Notes: generated from the sequence alone by a model not told the origin. Shown: positions 1 to 5,466, numbered from the stretch's first letter. The stretch is DNA of 8,697 bases from CAYOBW01 sp964402115 (GCA_964402115.1 CAYOBW010000305.1:1-8697); one strand, 5' to 3'. Numbers and translations are program-made.

Positions 1-1
1 T

Positions 2-268
2 AAGGACCTTCGTCGGCTGCGGTCCCCCAGAGAGGCGGTTGGGCAGTTTGTGACTCCTGCCGTGGAAGCTATGCTGCTGGATCGGCAGAAGAAGATGGTG
101 GAGATGCTGCTACAGGGGGAGGAGTTGACCAGCCGCAAATGCGAGCAACGTTTCGGCATCACCCGCGACACGGCCAACCGTGACTTCGCGGTGCTGGTCA
201 AGTCGGGCGTCGCCGTCAGGGCGGGAGCTGGAAGATCAACGGTCTATGTTCTCCGCAGCCGAAAGTAA
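2..268 (+). CDS. 3' end of a gene with a C-terminal winged-helix domain (Fic-type or similar)
   Basis: The frame is open from base 2, so the gene almost certainly begins before the window; a GTG at 50 would be a possible but unneeded start. The visible ~88 residues contain a basic helix, then a winged helix-turn-helix: 'LTSRKCEQRFGITRDTANRDF' region (recognition helix around TRDTANRD), then 'LVKSGVAVRAGAGRSTVYVL' as the wing. This arrangement is typical of the C-terminal DNA-binding domain of Fic-family AMP-transferases and of AlbA/RecG-like ATP-binding regulators, where the winged helix follows the catalytic domain. The catalytic part is not in the window, so the family cannot be fixed. The stop codon TAA (266-268) lies inside the first copy of an 11-bp direct repeat. 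Winged-helix call is fairly sure; Fic assignment is inference. Confidence 0.72.
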   Translation, partial: KDLRRLRSPREAVGQFVTPAVEAMLLDRQKKMVEMLLQGEELTSRKCEQRFGITRDTANRDFAVLVKSGVAVRAGAGRSTVYVLRSRK

Positions 269-307
269 TCGTCAGGTAATCGTCAGACGGTTTTCGGTAA
301 TCGTCAG
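265..307. repeat. Three direct copies of 11-bp GTAATCGTCAG
   Basis: GTAATCGTCAG occurs at 265-275, 276-286 and 297-307. The first two are exactly adjacent; the third is one 10-bp gap further on (starts 11 and 21 bp apart). The first copy contains the TAA stop of the upstream winged-helix gene. Spacing near the helical repeat would suit a cooperative protein-binding site, possibly an operator for the winged-helix protein itself, but its position after the gene rather than before it makes slippage-derived repetition equally likely. Confidence 0.8.
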
Positions 308-408
308 ATCGGGCGACTGGGAATCCCGTGGGCCCCCCGCCCGTCGAACGGACGCCAGTGACGCTCTTGTCACCGATCCTGCCCGCCCTGCTCTCCGTCC
401 AAGGGCCG

Positions 409-882
409 GTGACAGGCAAGAAGTGTCACGGGTGTTAGCGGAGAGGGCTGGCGCATCGTGGCGCGGGAGTTGGCGGGACGCGGTGGGCGGCGAGCATCCT
501 TGGAAAGGGCGGTGTAGCGGCTGCTCCGAACCCTGGGCAGCGAAGCGTCCGTGTGCGTGCCGGCCGCACAGGCGTCGCAGGGGACGGGAAGCAGGCGTAG
601 ACGAGTTGTGGGTGGAAGCGGTGGACCGCAGTCAACCGGCCGACGATGTGTTGGCGACTGAATCACCCGTGCTGCGCAGTGCCGCGGCTACAGCGTCACG
701 GTGCGCAACCGCTTGTCGGTGTGGTAGAAAACGTCCCGGCCGCCGGGCTTGAGTTGCGGATGGCGCATGGGTGCTCACTCCTTGCTGCAGTCGGGCCCCT
801 TGCCCGGCCTCTGCATAAAGGAAGCCGTGAGCACTTCCCTTTTCCCGAGAAATGTGCAGATAATTTGCCTGGCACCAATACG
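409..882 (-). mobile_element. Repeat R1: degenerate minus-strand insertion-element remnant, copy 1
   Basis: This stretch is repeated at 1415-1913. In the core (449-637 versus 1455-1644) I count about 20 mismatches and one 1-bp indel in 190 bp, near 89% identity; the remainder is weaker. The left edge carries a small inverted repeat (GTGACA 409-414 / TGTCAC 424-429), also present in R2. The right edge ends in TTTGCCTGGCACC (865-877). Read on the minus strand it has an upstream leader, a Shine-Dalgarno AAGGAG (778-783), an ATG (766-768), a short frame to a stop at 688-690, then a long GC-rich tail. This resembles the two ends of an insertion sequence whose coding middle has been lost. The start 'MRHPQLK' is reminiscent of IS200-like/REP-associated Y1 transposases, but no HUH motif survives. 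No frame is preserved in the tail in a way that looks selected. Confidence 0.6.
688..768 (-). pseudogene. 26-codon remnant frame in R1, possibly the start of a Y1-type transposase
   Basis: The minus strand shows a good ribosome-binding site (AAGGAG at 778-783, 9 nt spacer), an ATG at 766-768 and a 26-residue frame beginning MRHPQLKPGGRDVFYH and ending in DKRLRTVTL before a TAG. The R2 copy has the same start context and a similar tail (YKRLRDLKP) but a different middle. Short N-termini of the type 'MR.PR/QL' followed by a 'YH' pair are typical of REP-associated (TnpA_REP/Y1_Tnp) transposases, whose usual length is 150-300 residues, so this would be a heavily deleted copy. A free-standing mini-protein is the less likely alternative. 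Confidence 0.4.
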
Positions 883-959
883 CGACCGGAACACCGGTTG
901 AATCTGGGTGGGGCATGGTGCGCACGTGCCTAGAGCTACACTGCAACGCATAACAGTGA

Positions 960-1418
960 ATGACAATGGGAATGTCGCGGACATCCTGGTTAACCTTGCT
1001 CATTGGCGCTGCAACTGCGGTTCTTCTTGGATGCCTGGTAGTTCTGTTGCAGCATCGAGAGAACCGAGCGTATTGGCGCAGGTTGACCAAACAGAAGAAG
1101 ACGGAGCAGATACTCCGGGAGTACCATCTTGCATTGATGCGACTTGACGGTGATTGTGCTGACTGCCCCGTCGTCTGGGAACGACTCCCCACGAGCATCT
1201 TTCAGAACGTCGGCTGCTCGAACTGGAATGGCCCGTACTTGGAGTTCCGCGGGTGTTTCGATGAGCAGGACGTGCGCCATCGTATTCTGTCTGACGCCTA
1301 CGGGAATGCCTTGTCCTTCTCCCTCATGACAAATGTGGTTCGCATTCGTTCCCGCGGACCTGATGGTCTTATGTCAACCGATGACGATGTGTATGTTGAC
1401 TATGTCGGGGATCGGTGA
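960..1418 (+). CDS. GspG-like (major pseudopilin fold) membrane-anchored protein
   Basis: The 152-residue product has one hydrophobic segment (residues 11-30), a basic helix (31-55), and a C-terminal half with type II secretion major-pseudopilin hallmarks: WNGPYL at 89-94, DAYGN at 112-116, and an acidic SRGPDGLMSTDDD loop at 131-143 that in GspG family members forms the calcium-binding end. The classical prepilin-peptidase site (G-F-T-L-I-E) is missing, so it is probably a membrane-anchored GspG-like protein rather than a processed pseudopilin. Four cysteines after the anchor (66, 69, 86, 99), including a CxxC, could form disulfides outside the cytoplasm. Three ATGs (960, 966, 972) compete and none has a clear Shine-Dalgarno; 960 is the longest choice. 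No other secretion genes are near. The TGA lies in the left hairpin of repeat R2. Confidence 0.7.
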   Translation: MTMGMSRTSWLTLLIGAATAVLLGCLVVLLQHRENRAYWRRLTKQKKTEQILREYHLALMRLDGDCADCPVVWERLPTSIFQNVGCSNWNGPYLEFRGCFDEQDVRHRILSDAYGNALSFSLMTNVVRIRSRGPDGLMSTDDDVYVDYVGDR

Positions 1419-1434
1419 CACCCATTAGTGTCAC
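1415..1434. other. 7-bp stem-loop at the GspG-like gene's stop and the left edge of R2
   Basis: GTGACAC (1415-1421) pairs with GTGTCAC (1428-1434) around the loop CCATTA. The stop codon TGA (1416-1418) is inside the first arm. A similar inverted repeat opens R1 (409-429), so it is probably a terminus of the repeat element rather than a dedicated terminator. No T-run follows, so intrinsic termination is doubtful. Confidence 0.55.
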
Positions 1435-1694
1435 GGTTGTCAGCGGGGGATGGGTGGCGCATCGTGGCGCGGGACTTGGCGGGACGCGGTGGGCGGCGGG
1501 AATGCTTGGAAAGAGCGGGGTAGCGGATGCTCGGAACCCTTGGCAGCGAAGCGTCCGCGTGTGCGCCTGCCGCACGGGCGTCGCAGGGGACGGAGAGAAG
1601 GCGTAGACGAGTTGTTGGTTGGAAACGGTGGACCGCAGTCAACCAACCGCCAGCGTGGCGCTGGCAGAATCACCCGTGCTGCGAAGCGCCGGAG

Positions 1695-1800
1695 CTACGG
1701 CTTCAGATCACGCAGCCGCTTGTAGCAGACCAACTCGACCCCGGCGAGGGCGGCGTCCTGCGCGATGGCGAAACGGCGCTCTGAGTCGTGACTGGCGCAT
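1695..1800 (-). pseudogene. Frameshifted remnant frame in R2, possibly from a Y1-type transposase
   Basis: A minus-strand ATG at 1798-1800 behind AAGGAGG starts MRQSRL, an opening common in Y1-type (IS200/REP-associated) transposases. The distance to the conserved stop at 1695-1697 is 106 nt, not a multiple of three, so the frame is broken. The other frame reads SERRFAIAQDAALAGVELVC then YKRLRDLKP and stop, whose tail matches the R1 remnant (DKRLRTVTL). The HUH metal site and catalytic tyrosine are absent. The decayed-coding call is moderately sure; the transposase family is inference from a few residues. Confidence 0.4.
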
Positions 1801-1932
1801 CGTTGCTTCCTCCTTGTGGGGTCGGGCGGACCTCAACCCGCCCCCGTCTGAGTAGAGGAAGCAGCGAGTGCTTCACTTCTCCGCAAGATGTGTAGATAGT
1901 ATGCCTGACACTAGTTTGCCCCGTTAGGTGCG

Positions 1933-2631
1933 ATGGTGAGACAAACCCTGTACATCTTTACGCTTGTAGCCGCAGGGGCTGTTGCATGCCCAAGCTGTAC
2001 ACGACAATCACGACAGCGTGCAGCCGGCGTGCCGGCCGTTCCGGCGGCACCAGTCGTGCACTTGCAGGCGATGCAACCGTGGCGGAGTGAATACAACTCT
2101 CAGGCGGCCTCAATGGGAAGCGTGTCGGGAGCCGTCACACATGCATGGGATAGGCTGGGCGCGTGGGTTCTCACGGAAGCCGGCGGTGTGGTGACAACTG
2201 GGAAACTCACGGAGACGGACTTCCTGCCGACGCGCCACAGCGATTGGCGGCATTTGCTCGGGACTCGGAGTGGTGTGCTGCAGTACCAGACTGACTGCGG
2301 CTGGCGTTCCGGCAATTCGTGCGGAGTGGCATACATACGCACAGGCGTCGTGGACCGGGTTCTCGTCGAAGTTGGGCGTCTTGGCAGTGTGTACGTTTGG
2401 TCAGTGTCAAACGGCATGCCGCACGGTCCGTGTGCGGCGTGGGACTACGATGCTCGCGGAAGCCTCAATGCGGCGTTCTTATGGAGTGAAGACAGGGCTC
2501 GACTGCATGGACTCTGGCAGATGTGGGATATCAAGGCGAATCGCTACGATTCCTGTCAATATGAACTGGGGCGCCCCCTGCCTGGCACGGAGCGCATGGA
2601 GAGCATCTCCCCCTCGGACGCGGCGCCGTGA
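1933..2631 (+). CDS. Probable lipoprotein with MORN-like (YwqK-like) motifs
   Basis: The 232-residue product begins with a hydrophobic signal (residues 5-18) ending AVAC, a near-consensus lipobox with Cys19 as likely lipid site, followed by a low-complexity Ala/Pro/Val linker (30-42) as is common after lipoprotein anchors. The C-terminal part has two MORN-type elements, GMPHGPCAAWD (161-171) and RLHGLWQMWD (190-199), the 'G..HG.w..wd' pattern of MORN_2/YwqK-family proteins. These repeats fold as short beta hairpins and often mediate binding; no enzymatic motif is visible. It is similar in design, though not obviously in the middle sequence, to the protein at 7041-7964. ATG 1933 or GTG 1936 may be the true start; AGGTG just upstream is too close to 1933 to decide. 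The 3' neighbour is an Rhs scar. Confidence 0.65.
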   Translation: MVRQTLYIFTLVAAGAVACPSCTRQSRQRAAGVPAVPAAPVVHLQAMQPWRSEYNSQAASMGSVSGAVTHAWDRLGAWVLTEAGGVVTTGKLTETDFLPTRHSDWRHLLGTRSGVLQYQTDCGWRSGNSCGVAYIRTGVVDRVLVEVGRLGSVYVWSVSNGMPHGPCAAWDYDARGSLNAAFLWSEDRARLHGLWQMWDIKANRYDSCQYELGRPLPGTERMESISPSDAAP

Positions 2632-2638
2632 TGTGCGT

Positions 2639-2746
2639 GAATGCTGGCAAGTGCCCGCCGGCCAGGGTCCGAGCTACACCTACACCCCGGACGGCAAGCT
2701 GGCCGCCCACACGTGGGCCCGCGGCATCGTGACCGCCTACACCTAA
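2639..2746 (+). pseudogene. Rhs/YD-repeat gene fragment
   Basis: Right after the lipoprotein stop, a plus-strand frame reads ECWQVPAGQGPSYTYTPDGK, continues LAAHTWARGIVTAYT, and stops at TAA 2744-2746. 'YTYTPDGKLA..TWARG..T.Y' is the characteristic YD/Rhs repeat signature, in which 'Y.YD..G.L' units recur many times in proteins usually over 1,000 residues long. Only about 35 codons remain, with no start or ribosome-binding site, so this is a scar of a lost or recombined Rhs gene. Its end coincides with the left edge of repeat A, suggesting that the repeat family inserted into or recombined with an Rhs gene. Confidence 0.6.
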
Positions 2747-3048
2747 CGGATCCGGCCGACGTCCCTCGTAGCCGCGCCCGCCAGGGCGTGGGAGATGTGC
2801 GCTGGCGCCGACCCCGGCCTGCATGTGCACGCCGCTTTCTGCTCGTTTGAGACTGGCATCACGCGCCGGAAGGCGTACACTCGGCGGCAACGAAAGGAGG
2901 TGTTCGCGGAGCTAATCGTCGGGGCCACGGTGGCCCTGACGGAACCGGACGGCAAGAAACCCCTGTCGCCAGCGGCGCCATGGCGCCTTGGCGTCCATGT
3001 GTGGTTGTCGTTCCATGTCCTGATCACGATCGCCACGGAACGCAAAGC
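2743..3048. repeat. Long interspersed repeat, copy A
   Basis: From 2756 to 3047 this matches 6691-6986 at about 90% by eye, including a near-perfect ~90-bp block (about 2824-2911). The first ~49 bp (CTAACGG... to GCGTGG, 2743-2791) also match 8630-8679 with a single 1-bp indel. It spans most of the 2632-3135 gap. A plus-strand frame (2795-3052) runs through it, but differences from copy B fall equally on the three codon positions (about 4, 5 and 4), so it is probably non-coding. It holds AAAGGAGGTG at 2893-2902, a perfect Shine-Dalgarno without a well-placed start codon. Confidence 0.85.
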
Positions 3049-3122
3049 CTGACGTGAACTGGATTCTGCCAACGAGTTGCATCCTGGGAGACGCAGGCAG
3101 GCCCTGAAGCGCTGTTCGGGGC

Positions 3123-3128
3123 GGGGAG
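3123..3128 (+). promoter_or_regulatory. Ribosome-binding site of the first LRR gene
   Basis: GGGGAG lies 7 nt before ATG 3136. It supports this start, which places a good signal peptide at the N-terminus. It is among the clearest Shine-Dalgarno sequences of the plus-strand genes here. Confidence 0.6.
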
Positions 3129-3135
3129 TGATGCC

Positions 3136-4068
3136 ATGCAGAGACAACTTGCCATTTGCCTACTGGTGGCCGGCGCGGTGTTCTGTCGGCTCGGAACGGC
3201 TGAAGAAGCGATTCCGGATGCCGTGGCGGAGTCTGCTTGCAGGGACCTCGCCGAAGCGCTCAGGGCTGCACACGCGAAGGTGTACTATGTCGAGTCAGAG
3301 CAACGCGGATCGTCGCTTTGGTTTCGTGTGGACATCGGACGGGTGACAGCGAAAACGGTGGGGGTTCTTGGCCGGTATCCGATCGTGAGGTTGTTGATTG
3401 ACTCCGGCAGTCTCGACCTCGCGAGCGTCCGAACGTGGCCCGTGGAGTACCTGGGATTAATGGACATGACGGTAACGAACTGGCCAGCGGTGGCGGATCT
3501 CCCGCTGCGGGACGTCGTCCTGAGCAACATCAACGTGGACGACCTTGCGCCCCTTGCCCGGATTGCGACCCTTAGGGGTGTGTGCGTTGGCGGGATGCGC
3601 ATGATGTCTCTGGCACCGCTGGCGGCTCTGCCACTGAAGTACTTGAACGTCGCAGGGTGTGGGATCAACGGCCTTTCTCCGCTGCGCGGAATGCCGTTGA
3701 CGTACTTGAACATCGCGGGGTGCGGGATCGACGACATCTCTCCGGTGCGTGGAATGCCGTTGAGGCGTCTGGGTTTGTGCTCCAATCCGATCTCCAACCT
3801 AGAGCCGCTAGCGGGAATGCGTCTGGAGGAACTCACCATAACGGATACACGTGTGCAGGACATCTCCGTGCTGCGGGGGATGCCTTTGGAGAAGCTGAGG
3901 TACAACACCGGGAGCATCTCGAATGGGCTCGACGTTCTTGCGGGAATGAAAGTGGAGTTCCAAACCTCCCGCGTCACGATCCTTGTGCGCGGTACCAACG
4001 ACGCGGGAGTGTCATGCGGAGGGGATCCTGGTAAGCAGGACGCCGCTGCACAGAACGGCCGGCTATGA
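3136..4068 (+). CDS. Secreted leucine-rich-repeat protein, 310 residues
   Basis: An N-terminal signal peptide (hydrophobic residues 5-17, cleavage likely after GTA at 22) is followed by a ~55-residue region without recognised domain, then eight to nine leucine-rich repeats (about 82-285) with a 21-22-residue period and the form 'PL..L.i.gc.I.disPlrGM'. Such short LRRs resemble those in PVC-bacterial proteins and the 22-residue type of internalins; they form a curved binding surface, so an extracytoplasmic binding or adhesion role is likely. The 25-residue tail is Gly/Asp/Ala-rich and probably flexible. No transmembrane anchor, kinase or enzyme domain accompanies the repeats. It is a paralogue of the protein at 5467-6564, with fewer and less regular repeats. 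Its TGA overlaps the ATG of the next frame (ATGA, 4065-4068). Confidence 0.85.
   Translation: MQRQLAICLLVAGAVFCRLGTAEEAIPDAVAESACRDLAEALRAAHAKVYYVESEQRGSSLWFRVDIGRVTAKTVGVLGRYPIVRLLIDSGSLDLASVRTWPVEYLGLMDMTVTNWPAVADLPLRDVVLSNINVDDLAPLARIATLRGVCVGGMRMMSLAPLAALPLKYLNVAGCGINGLSPLRGMPLTYLNIAGCGIDDISPVRGMPLRRLGLCSNPISNLEPLAGMRLEELTITDTRVQDISVLRGMPLEKLRYNTGSISNGLDVLAGMKVEFQTSRVTILVRGTNDAGVSCGGDPGKQDAAAQNGRL
3631..3756 (+). repeat. Tandem pair of 63-bp LRR-coding units
   Basis: Units 3631-3693 and 3694-3756 each encode one 21-residue LRR and differ at 12 of 63 positions by my count (about 81% identity). They are more alike than other repeats in the gene (for example 'KYLNVAGCGINGLSPLRGM' and 'TYLNIAGCGIDDISPVRGM'), which points to a fairly recent in-frame duplication and to repeat-number change as the way these proteins evolve. 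Confidence 0.8.
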
Positions 4069-4382
4069 CAATGTGCAGGCCGTGGATCGCGAGGGCAGCG
4101 ATGGTCGCATCGGCTGCTGGATCCGCCGTAATCCTTGGATGGTGCACGCTCCCCGCCCCGGTGATGCCCCGGGATGATGTGGAGATGGGGAAATGGTGCC
4201 AGGTGACTGGTGGCGTGTTGCATAATGTCGTCAGGCAGCATGCTGCGGAGCACTCGCTGGTCCAGACGCCGACTACGCCGGTCGCCACGAGGGGAGGGAG
4301 TGGGATACCCCGTAGCTGCCGTCGTAAGGCGGCGGACCGACCGCTGTGCGATCCCTGTCCCCCTCCTCACGTCGGGGGCTAG
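4065..4382 (+). CDS. Doubtful small frame overlapping the LRR stop, possible broken exported protein
   Basis: A 105-residue frame starts with ATG overlapping the TGA of the LRR gene (ATGA), a usual arrangement for translational coupling. Residues 1-27 look like a signal sequence (basic MTMCRPWIAR, then AAMVASAAGSAVILGWC), followed by 'PAPVMPRDDVEM', faintly like 'PVMPVVEM' after the lipid Cys of the 7041-7964 lipoprotein. After about residue 55 the sequence turns into low-complexity Arg/Pro/Thr, and the DNA there belongs to an intergenic repeat (4228-4301, paired with 5324-5410). It is best read as the 5' end of a lipoprotein-like gene cut by a repeat; it could also be chance. Confidence 0.3.
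   Translation: MTMCRPWIARAAMVASAAGSAVILGWCTLPAPVMPRDDVEMGKWCQVTGGVLHNVVRQHAAEHSLVQTPTTPVATRGGSGIPRSCRRKAADRPLCDPCPPPHVGG
4228..4301. repeat. Short intergenic repeat X
   Basis: This aligns with 5324-5410: both share CAGCAT..TGCGGAG, ACTCGCT, GCCGACT.CGCCGGTC and GCCACG-AGGGAGGG in the same order. Copy X lacks about 7 bp and about 9 bp present in the other copy. X lies inside the 3' part of the doubtful frame 4065-4382, whereas copy Y starts 6 bp after a real stop codon. Confidence 0.6.
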
Positions 4383-4424
4383 AGTGGAGGAACGTGTACT
4401 TCGCCCTTCGTTCCCCGTAGAACT

Positions 4425-4500
4425 GCCGCCGTGTGGCGGCGGATGACATCGGGAAGCGGACGGGCGTTTCCGTGGTTCCAGTCCGCCGCCTGACGGCGGA
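4425..4500. repeat. Two GC-rich palindromes of related sequence
   Basis: GCCGCC-GTGT-GGCGGC (4425-4440) and TCCGCCG-CCTGA-CGGCGGA (4482-4500) are both followed by 'GGATG' or 'ATGCA'-like sequence and are about 40 bp apart. They look like REP-type units. The 4383-4592 gap holds only these, the end motif at 4524-4540, and otherwise nothing recognisable. Confidence 0.6.
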
Positions 4501-4523
4501 TGCAGGGAGGAAAGGCGAAATGT

Positions 4524-4540
4524 GATTTGCCTGGCACTGG
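4524..4540. repeat. Solo copy of the R1/R2 right-end motif
   Basis: GATTTGCCTGGCACTGG matches the right end of R1 (865-877, TTTGCCTGGCACC) and of R2 (1901-1914, ATGCCTGACACTAG). The preceding GAAATGTG (4517-4524) also matches R1 (AAATGTG 850-856). The rest of the element is missing. As with R1 and R2, a gene for an exported or membrane-anchored protein starts 50-80 bp downstream or closer. The core TGCC-T-GGCA is a perfect small palindrome and could be a protein-binding site. Confidence 0.5.
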
Positions 4541-4592
4541 CTAGGCGCTGGTCATGTGGGGCAATGTTGACCATTGAGGCTGGGGGTGGCGG

Positions 4593-5318
4593 ATGCGAAT
4601 CGTCTTGCGGGTCTTGGTAACATGCTTGCTTGCCGGGAAGTGGGCTGCGAGTGCAACGGCGGTTGGTACAAACGATGTCTATGACGTCGCCTTCTCAAAC
4701 GCAACACTTGCAGAAGCGGTCATGCATCTGAACCTTTGTATCTCGGCAGAAGCGTCGCCTTGCGCCGGCTCTCGCTCTTTTCGTGTTGATGTTACGGTGC
4801 CTCCCATAGCAGTCTCGCCCGTACTGGCCACCAATCGCCCGCTTGCAACCGCCACTCAGCAGTTGCTTGTCGCCTGTAGAAAACGCCAGAGTCGGACGAG
4901 TATGACGAAGTGCATAACGTTACGACAGACGTTCTCCGCGACCAACCAGAGCGCCGCGCAGTTGGCCAAGTGCCTCCAGATCCTGTACCAAGTACGCTGG
5001 GTGCGCGAGACGACTGAGGGTGTTGTACTTGGCCCGTTTGAGGAGTCACTGGAATTGCGGGGGTACAGTGTGTCACGGGATACCTACTACTGGGGGATAC
5101 ATGCAGCTCGAGTCTGCGGGGTGGAGCCACTGTATGTGGTCGGAGACGTCTATGCATGGGATGGCGGAGAGGAGTGTTCCCCGCAGAGTGGGTGGCCGCC
5201 CGCCGACGGCGGCTTCCTTTATACAACGAACGGTGTGCTGCTTGTTGTGATGAGTCCAAGGGGCCATGCCCTCTTCAGTGATGCATTGCGGCAGATGGGG
5301 CGCAGTGGTGGTCCGTGA
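4593..5318 (+). CDS. Secreted protein with STN/secretin-like short domains
   Basis: The 241-residue product has a signal peptide (residues 4-15 hydrophobic, cleavage likely after ATA at 23). Residues 29-109 begin 'YDVAFSNATLAEAVMHLN' and continue with 'VDVTVPP' and 'NRPLATATQQLL', the beta-alpha-beta pattern of secretin and TonB short N-terminal (STN) domains. Residues 112-148 ('FSATNQSAAQLAKCLQIL' then 'TEGVVLGP') look like a second such unit. The C-terminus (150-241) is Gly/Trp/Tyr-rich ('GDVYAWDGGEECS') and unrecognised. STN domains normally precede a secretin or receptor barrel; here there is none, so this is a stand-alone periplasmic protein. Cysteines are numerous (about eight in the mature part), suggesting disulfides. 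The start is chosen for its signal peptide; only a weak G-rich Shine-Dalgarno (4582-4589) precedes it. Domain assignment is inference from pattern. Confidence 0.6.
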   Translation: MRIVLRVLVTCLLAGKWAASATAVGTNDVYDVAFSNATLAEAVMHLNLCISAEASPCAGSRSFRVDVTVPPIAVSPVLATNRPLATATQQLLVACRKRQSRTSMTKCITLRQTFSATNQSAAQLAKCLQILYQVRWVRETTEGVVLGPFEESLELRGYSVSRDTYYWGIHAARVCGVEPLYVVGDVYAWDGGEECSPQSGWPPADGGFLYTTNGVLLVVMSPRGHALFSDALRQMGRSGGP

Positions 5319-5323
5319 CAGCG

Positions 5324-5410
5324 TCCTCAGTCAGCATCATGCGGAGTGCGGGATACTCGCTCCGGTTGCCGACTGCGCCGGTCGGATACCGGCGCCACGG
5401 AGGGAGGGGG
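5324..5410. repeat. Short intergenic repeat Y with a strong hairpin
   Basis: Partner of repeat X at 4228-4301. It contains an 8-bp perfect stem, GCGCCGGT (5375-5382) and ACCGGCGC (5388-5395), around the loop CGGAT. The corresponding stem is lost in X, where about 9 bp are missing. It occupies most of the 5319-5466 intergenic gap. No T-run follows, so it is not an obvious terminator. Confidence 0.6.
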
Positions 5411-5451
5411 CGGAGGGTTTGGTGTCACCGTTCACCCATAGAATCATCAGA

Positions 5452-5456
5452 CGGAG
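5452..5456 (+). promoter_or_regulatory. Ribosome-binding site that decides the start of the second LRR gene
   Basis: CGGAG lies 10 nt before ATG 5467. The frame is open further upstream to 5266, but that part overlaps the preceding gene and repeat Y, and would bury the signal peptide about 67 residues inside the protein. The 5467 start is therefore preferred. Confidence 0.6.
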
Positions 5457-5466
5457 CATTCAGCGC

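Larger units (their letters stand above)
1415..1913 (-). mobile_element. Repeat R2: degenerate minus-strand insertion-element remnant, copy 2
   Basis: Second copy of the R1 repeat in the same orientation. It has the same order of parts: left hairpin, ~190-bp core near 89% identical, 'AATCACCCGTGCTGCG' block, minus-strand start region, GC-rich leader and right edge ATGCCTGACACTAG (1901-1914). The minus-strand Shine-Dalgarno here is stronger (AAGGAGG, 1809-1815, 8 nt before ATG 1798-1800). R1 and R2 flank the GspG-like gene, so together they look like a cassette or the product of tandem duplication followed by divergence. The lipoprotein gene starts about 20 bp beyond the right edge, so the element's end may supply its upstream region. 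Confidence 0.6.

Noticed and set aside
265..307. CRISPR array
   Set aside because: The repeats are only 11 bp, two are directly adjacent without spacer, and no cas genes are near.
370..666. Minus-strand frame 'TRLRLL.VPCDA.AAG.H.DASLPRV' shared between R1 and R2
   Set aside because: It is conserved only because the DNA repeat is; about half or more of the differences change the residue and no start with ribosome-binding site is shared.
871..1920. TGGCAC motifs as sigma-54 (-24/-12) promoters
   Set aside because: None has TTGC at the required spacing: the R2 copy has TGACAC-N4-TTGC, one base short, and the others lack the -12 element.
2270..2638. Plus-strand frame in a different phase leading into the Rhs scar
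   Set aside because: It lies inside the lipoprotein gene in another frame and is Arg/Cys-rich; only the part after 2639 resembles Rhs.
3285..4574. 429-codon open frame on the minus strand opposite the first LRR gene
   Set aside because: It is the antisense of a GC-rich repeat-coding gene; its Arg/Ser/Pro-rich product has no domain, no signal and no ribosome-binding site, whereas the plus strand encodes a clean signal peptide and LRRs.
5266..5466. Upstream extension of the second LRR gene by 67 codons
   Set aside because: It overlaps the preceding gene and repeat Y and would place the signal peptide internally; CGGAG before ATG 5467 supports the shorter form.
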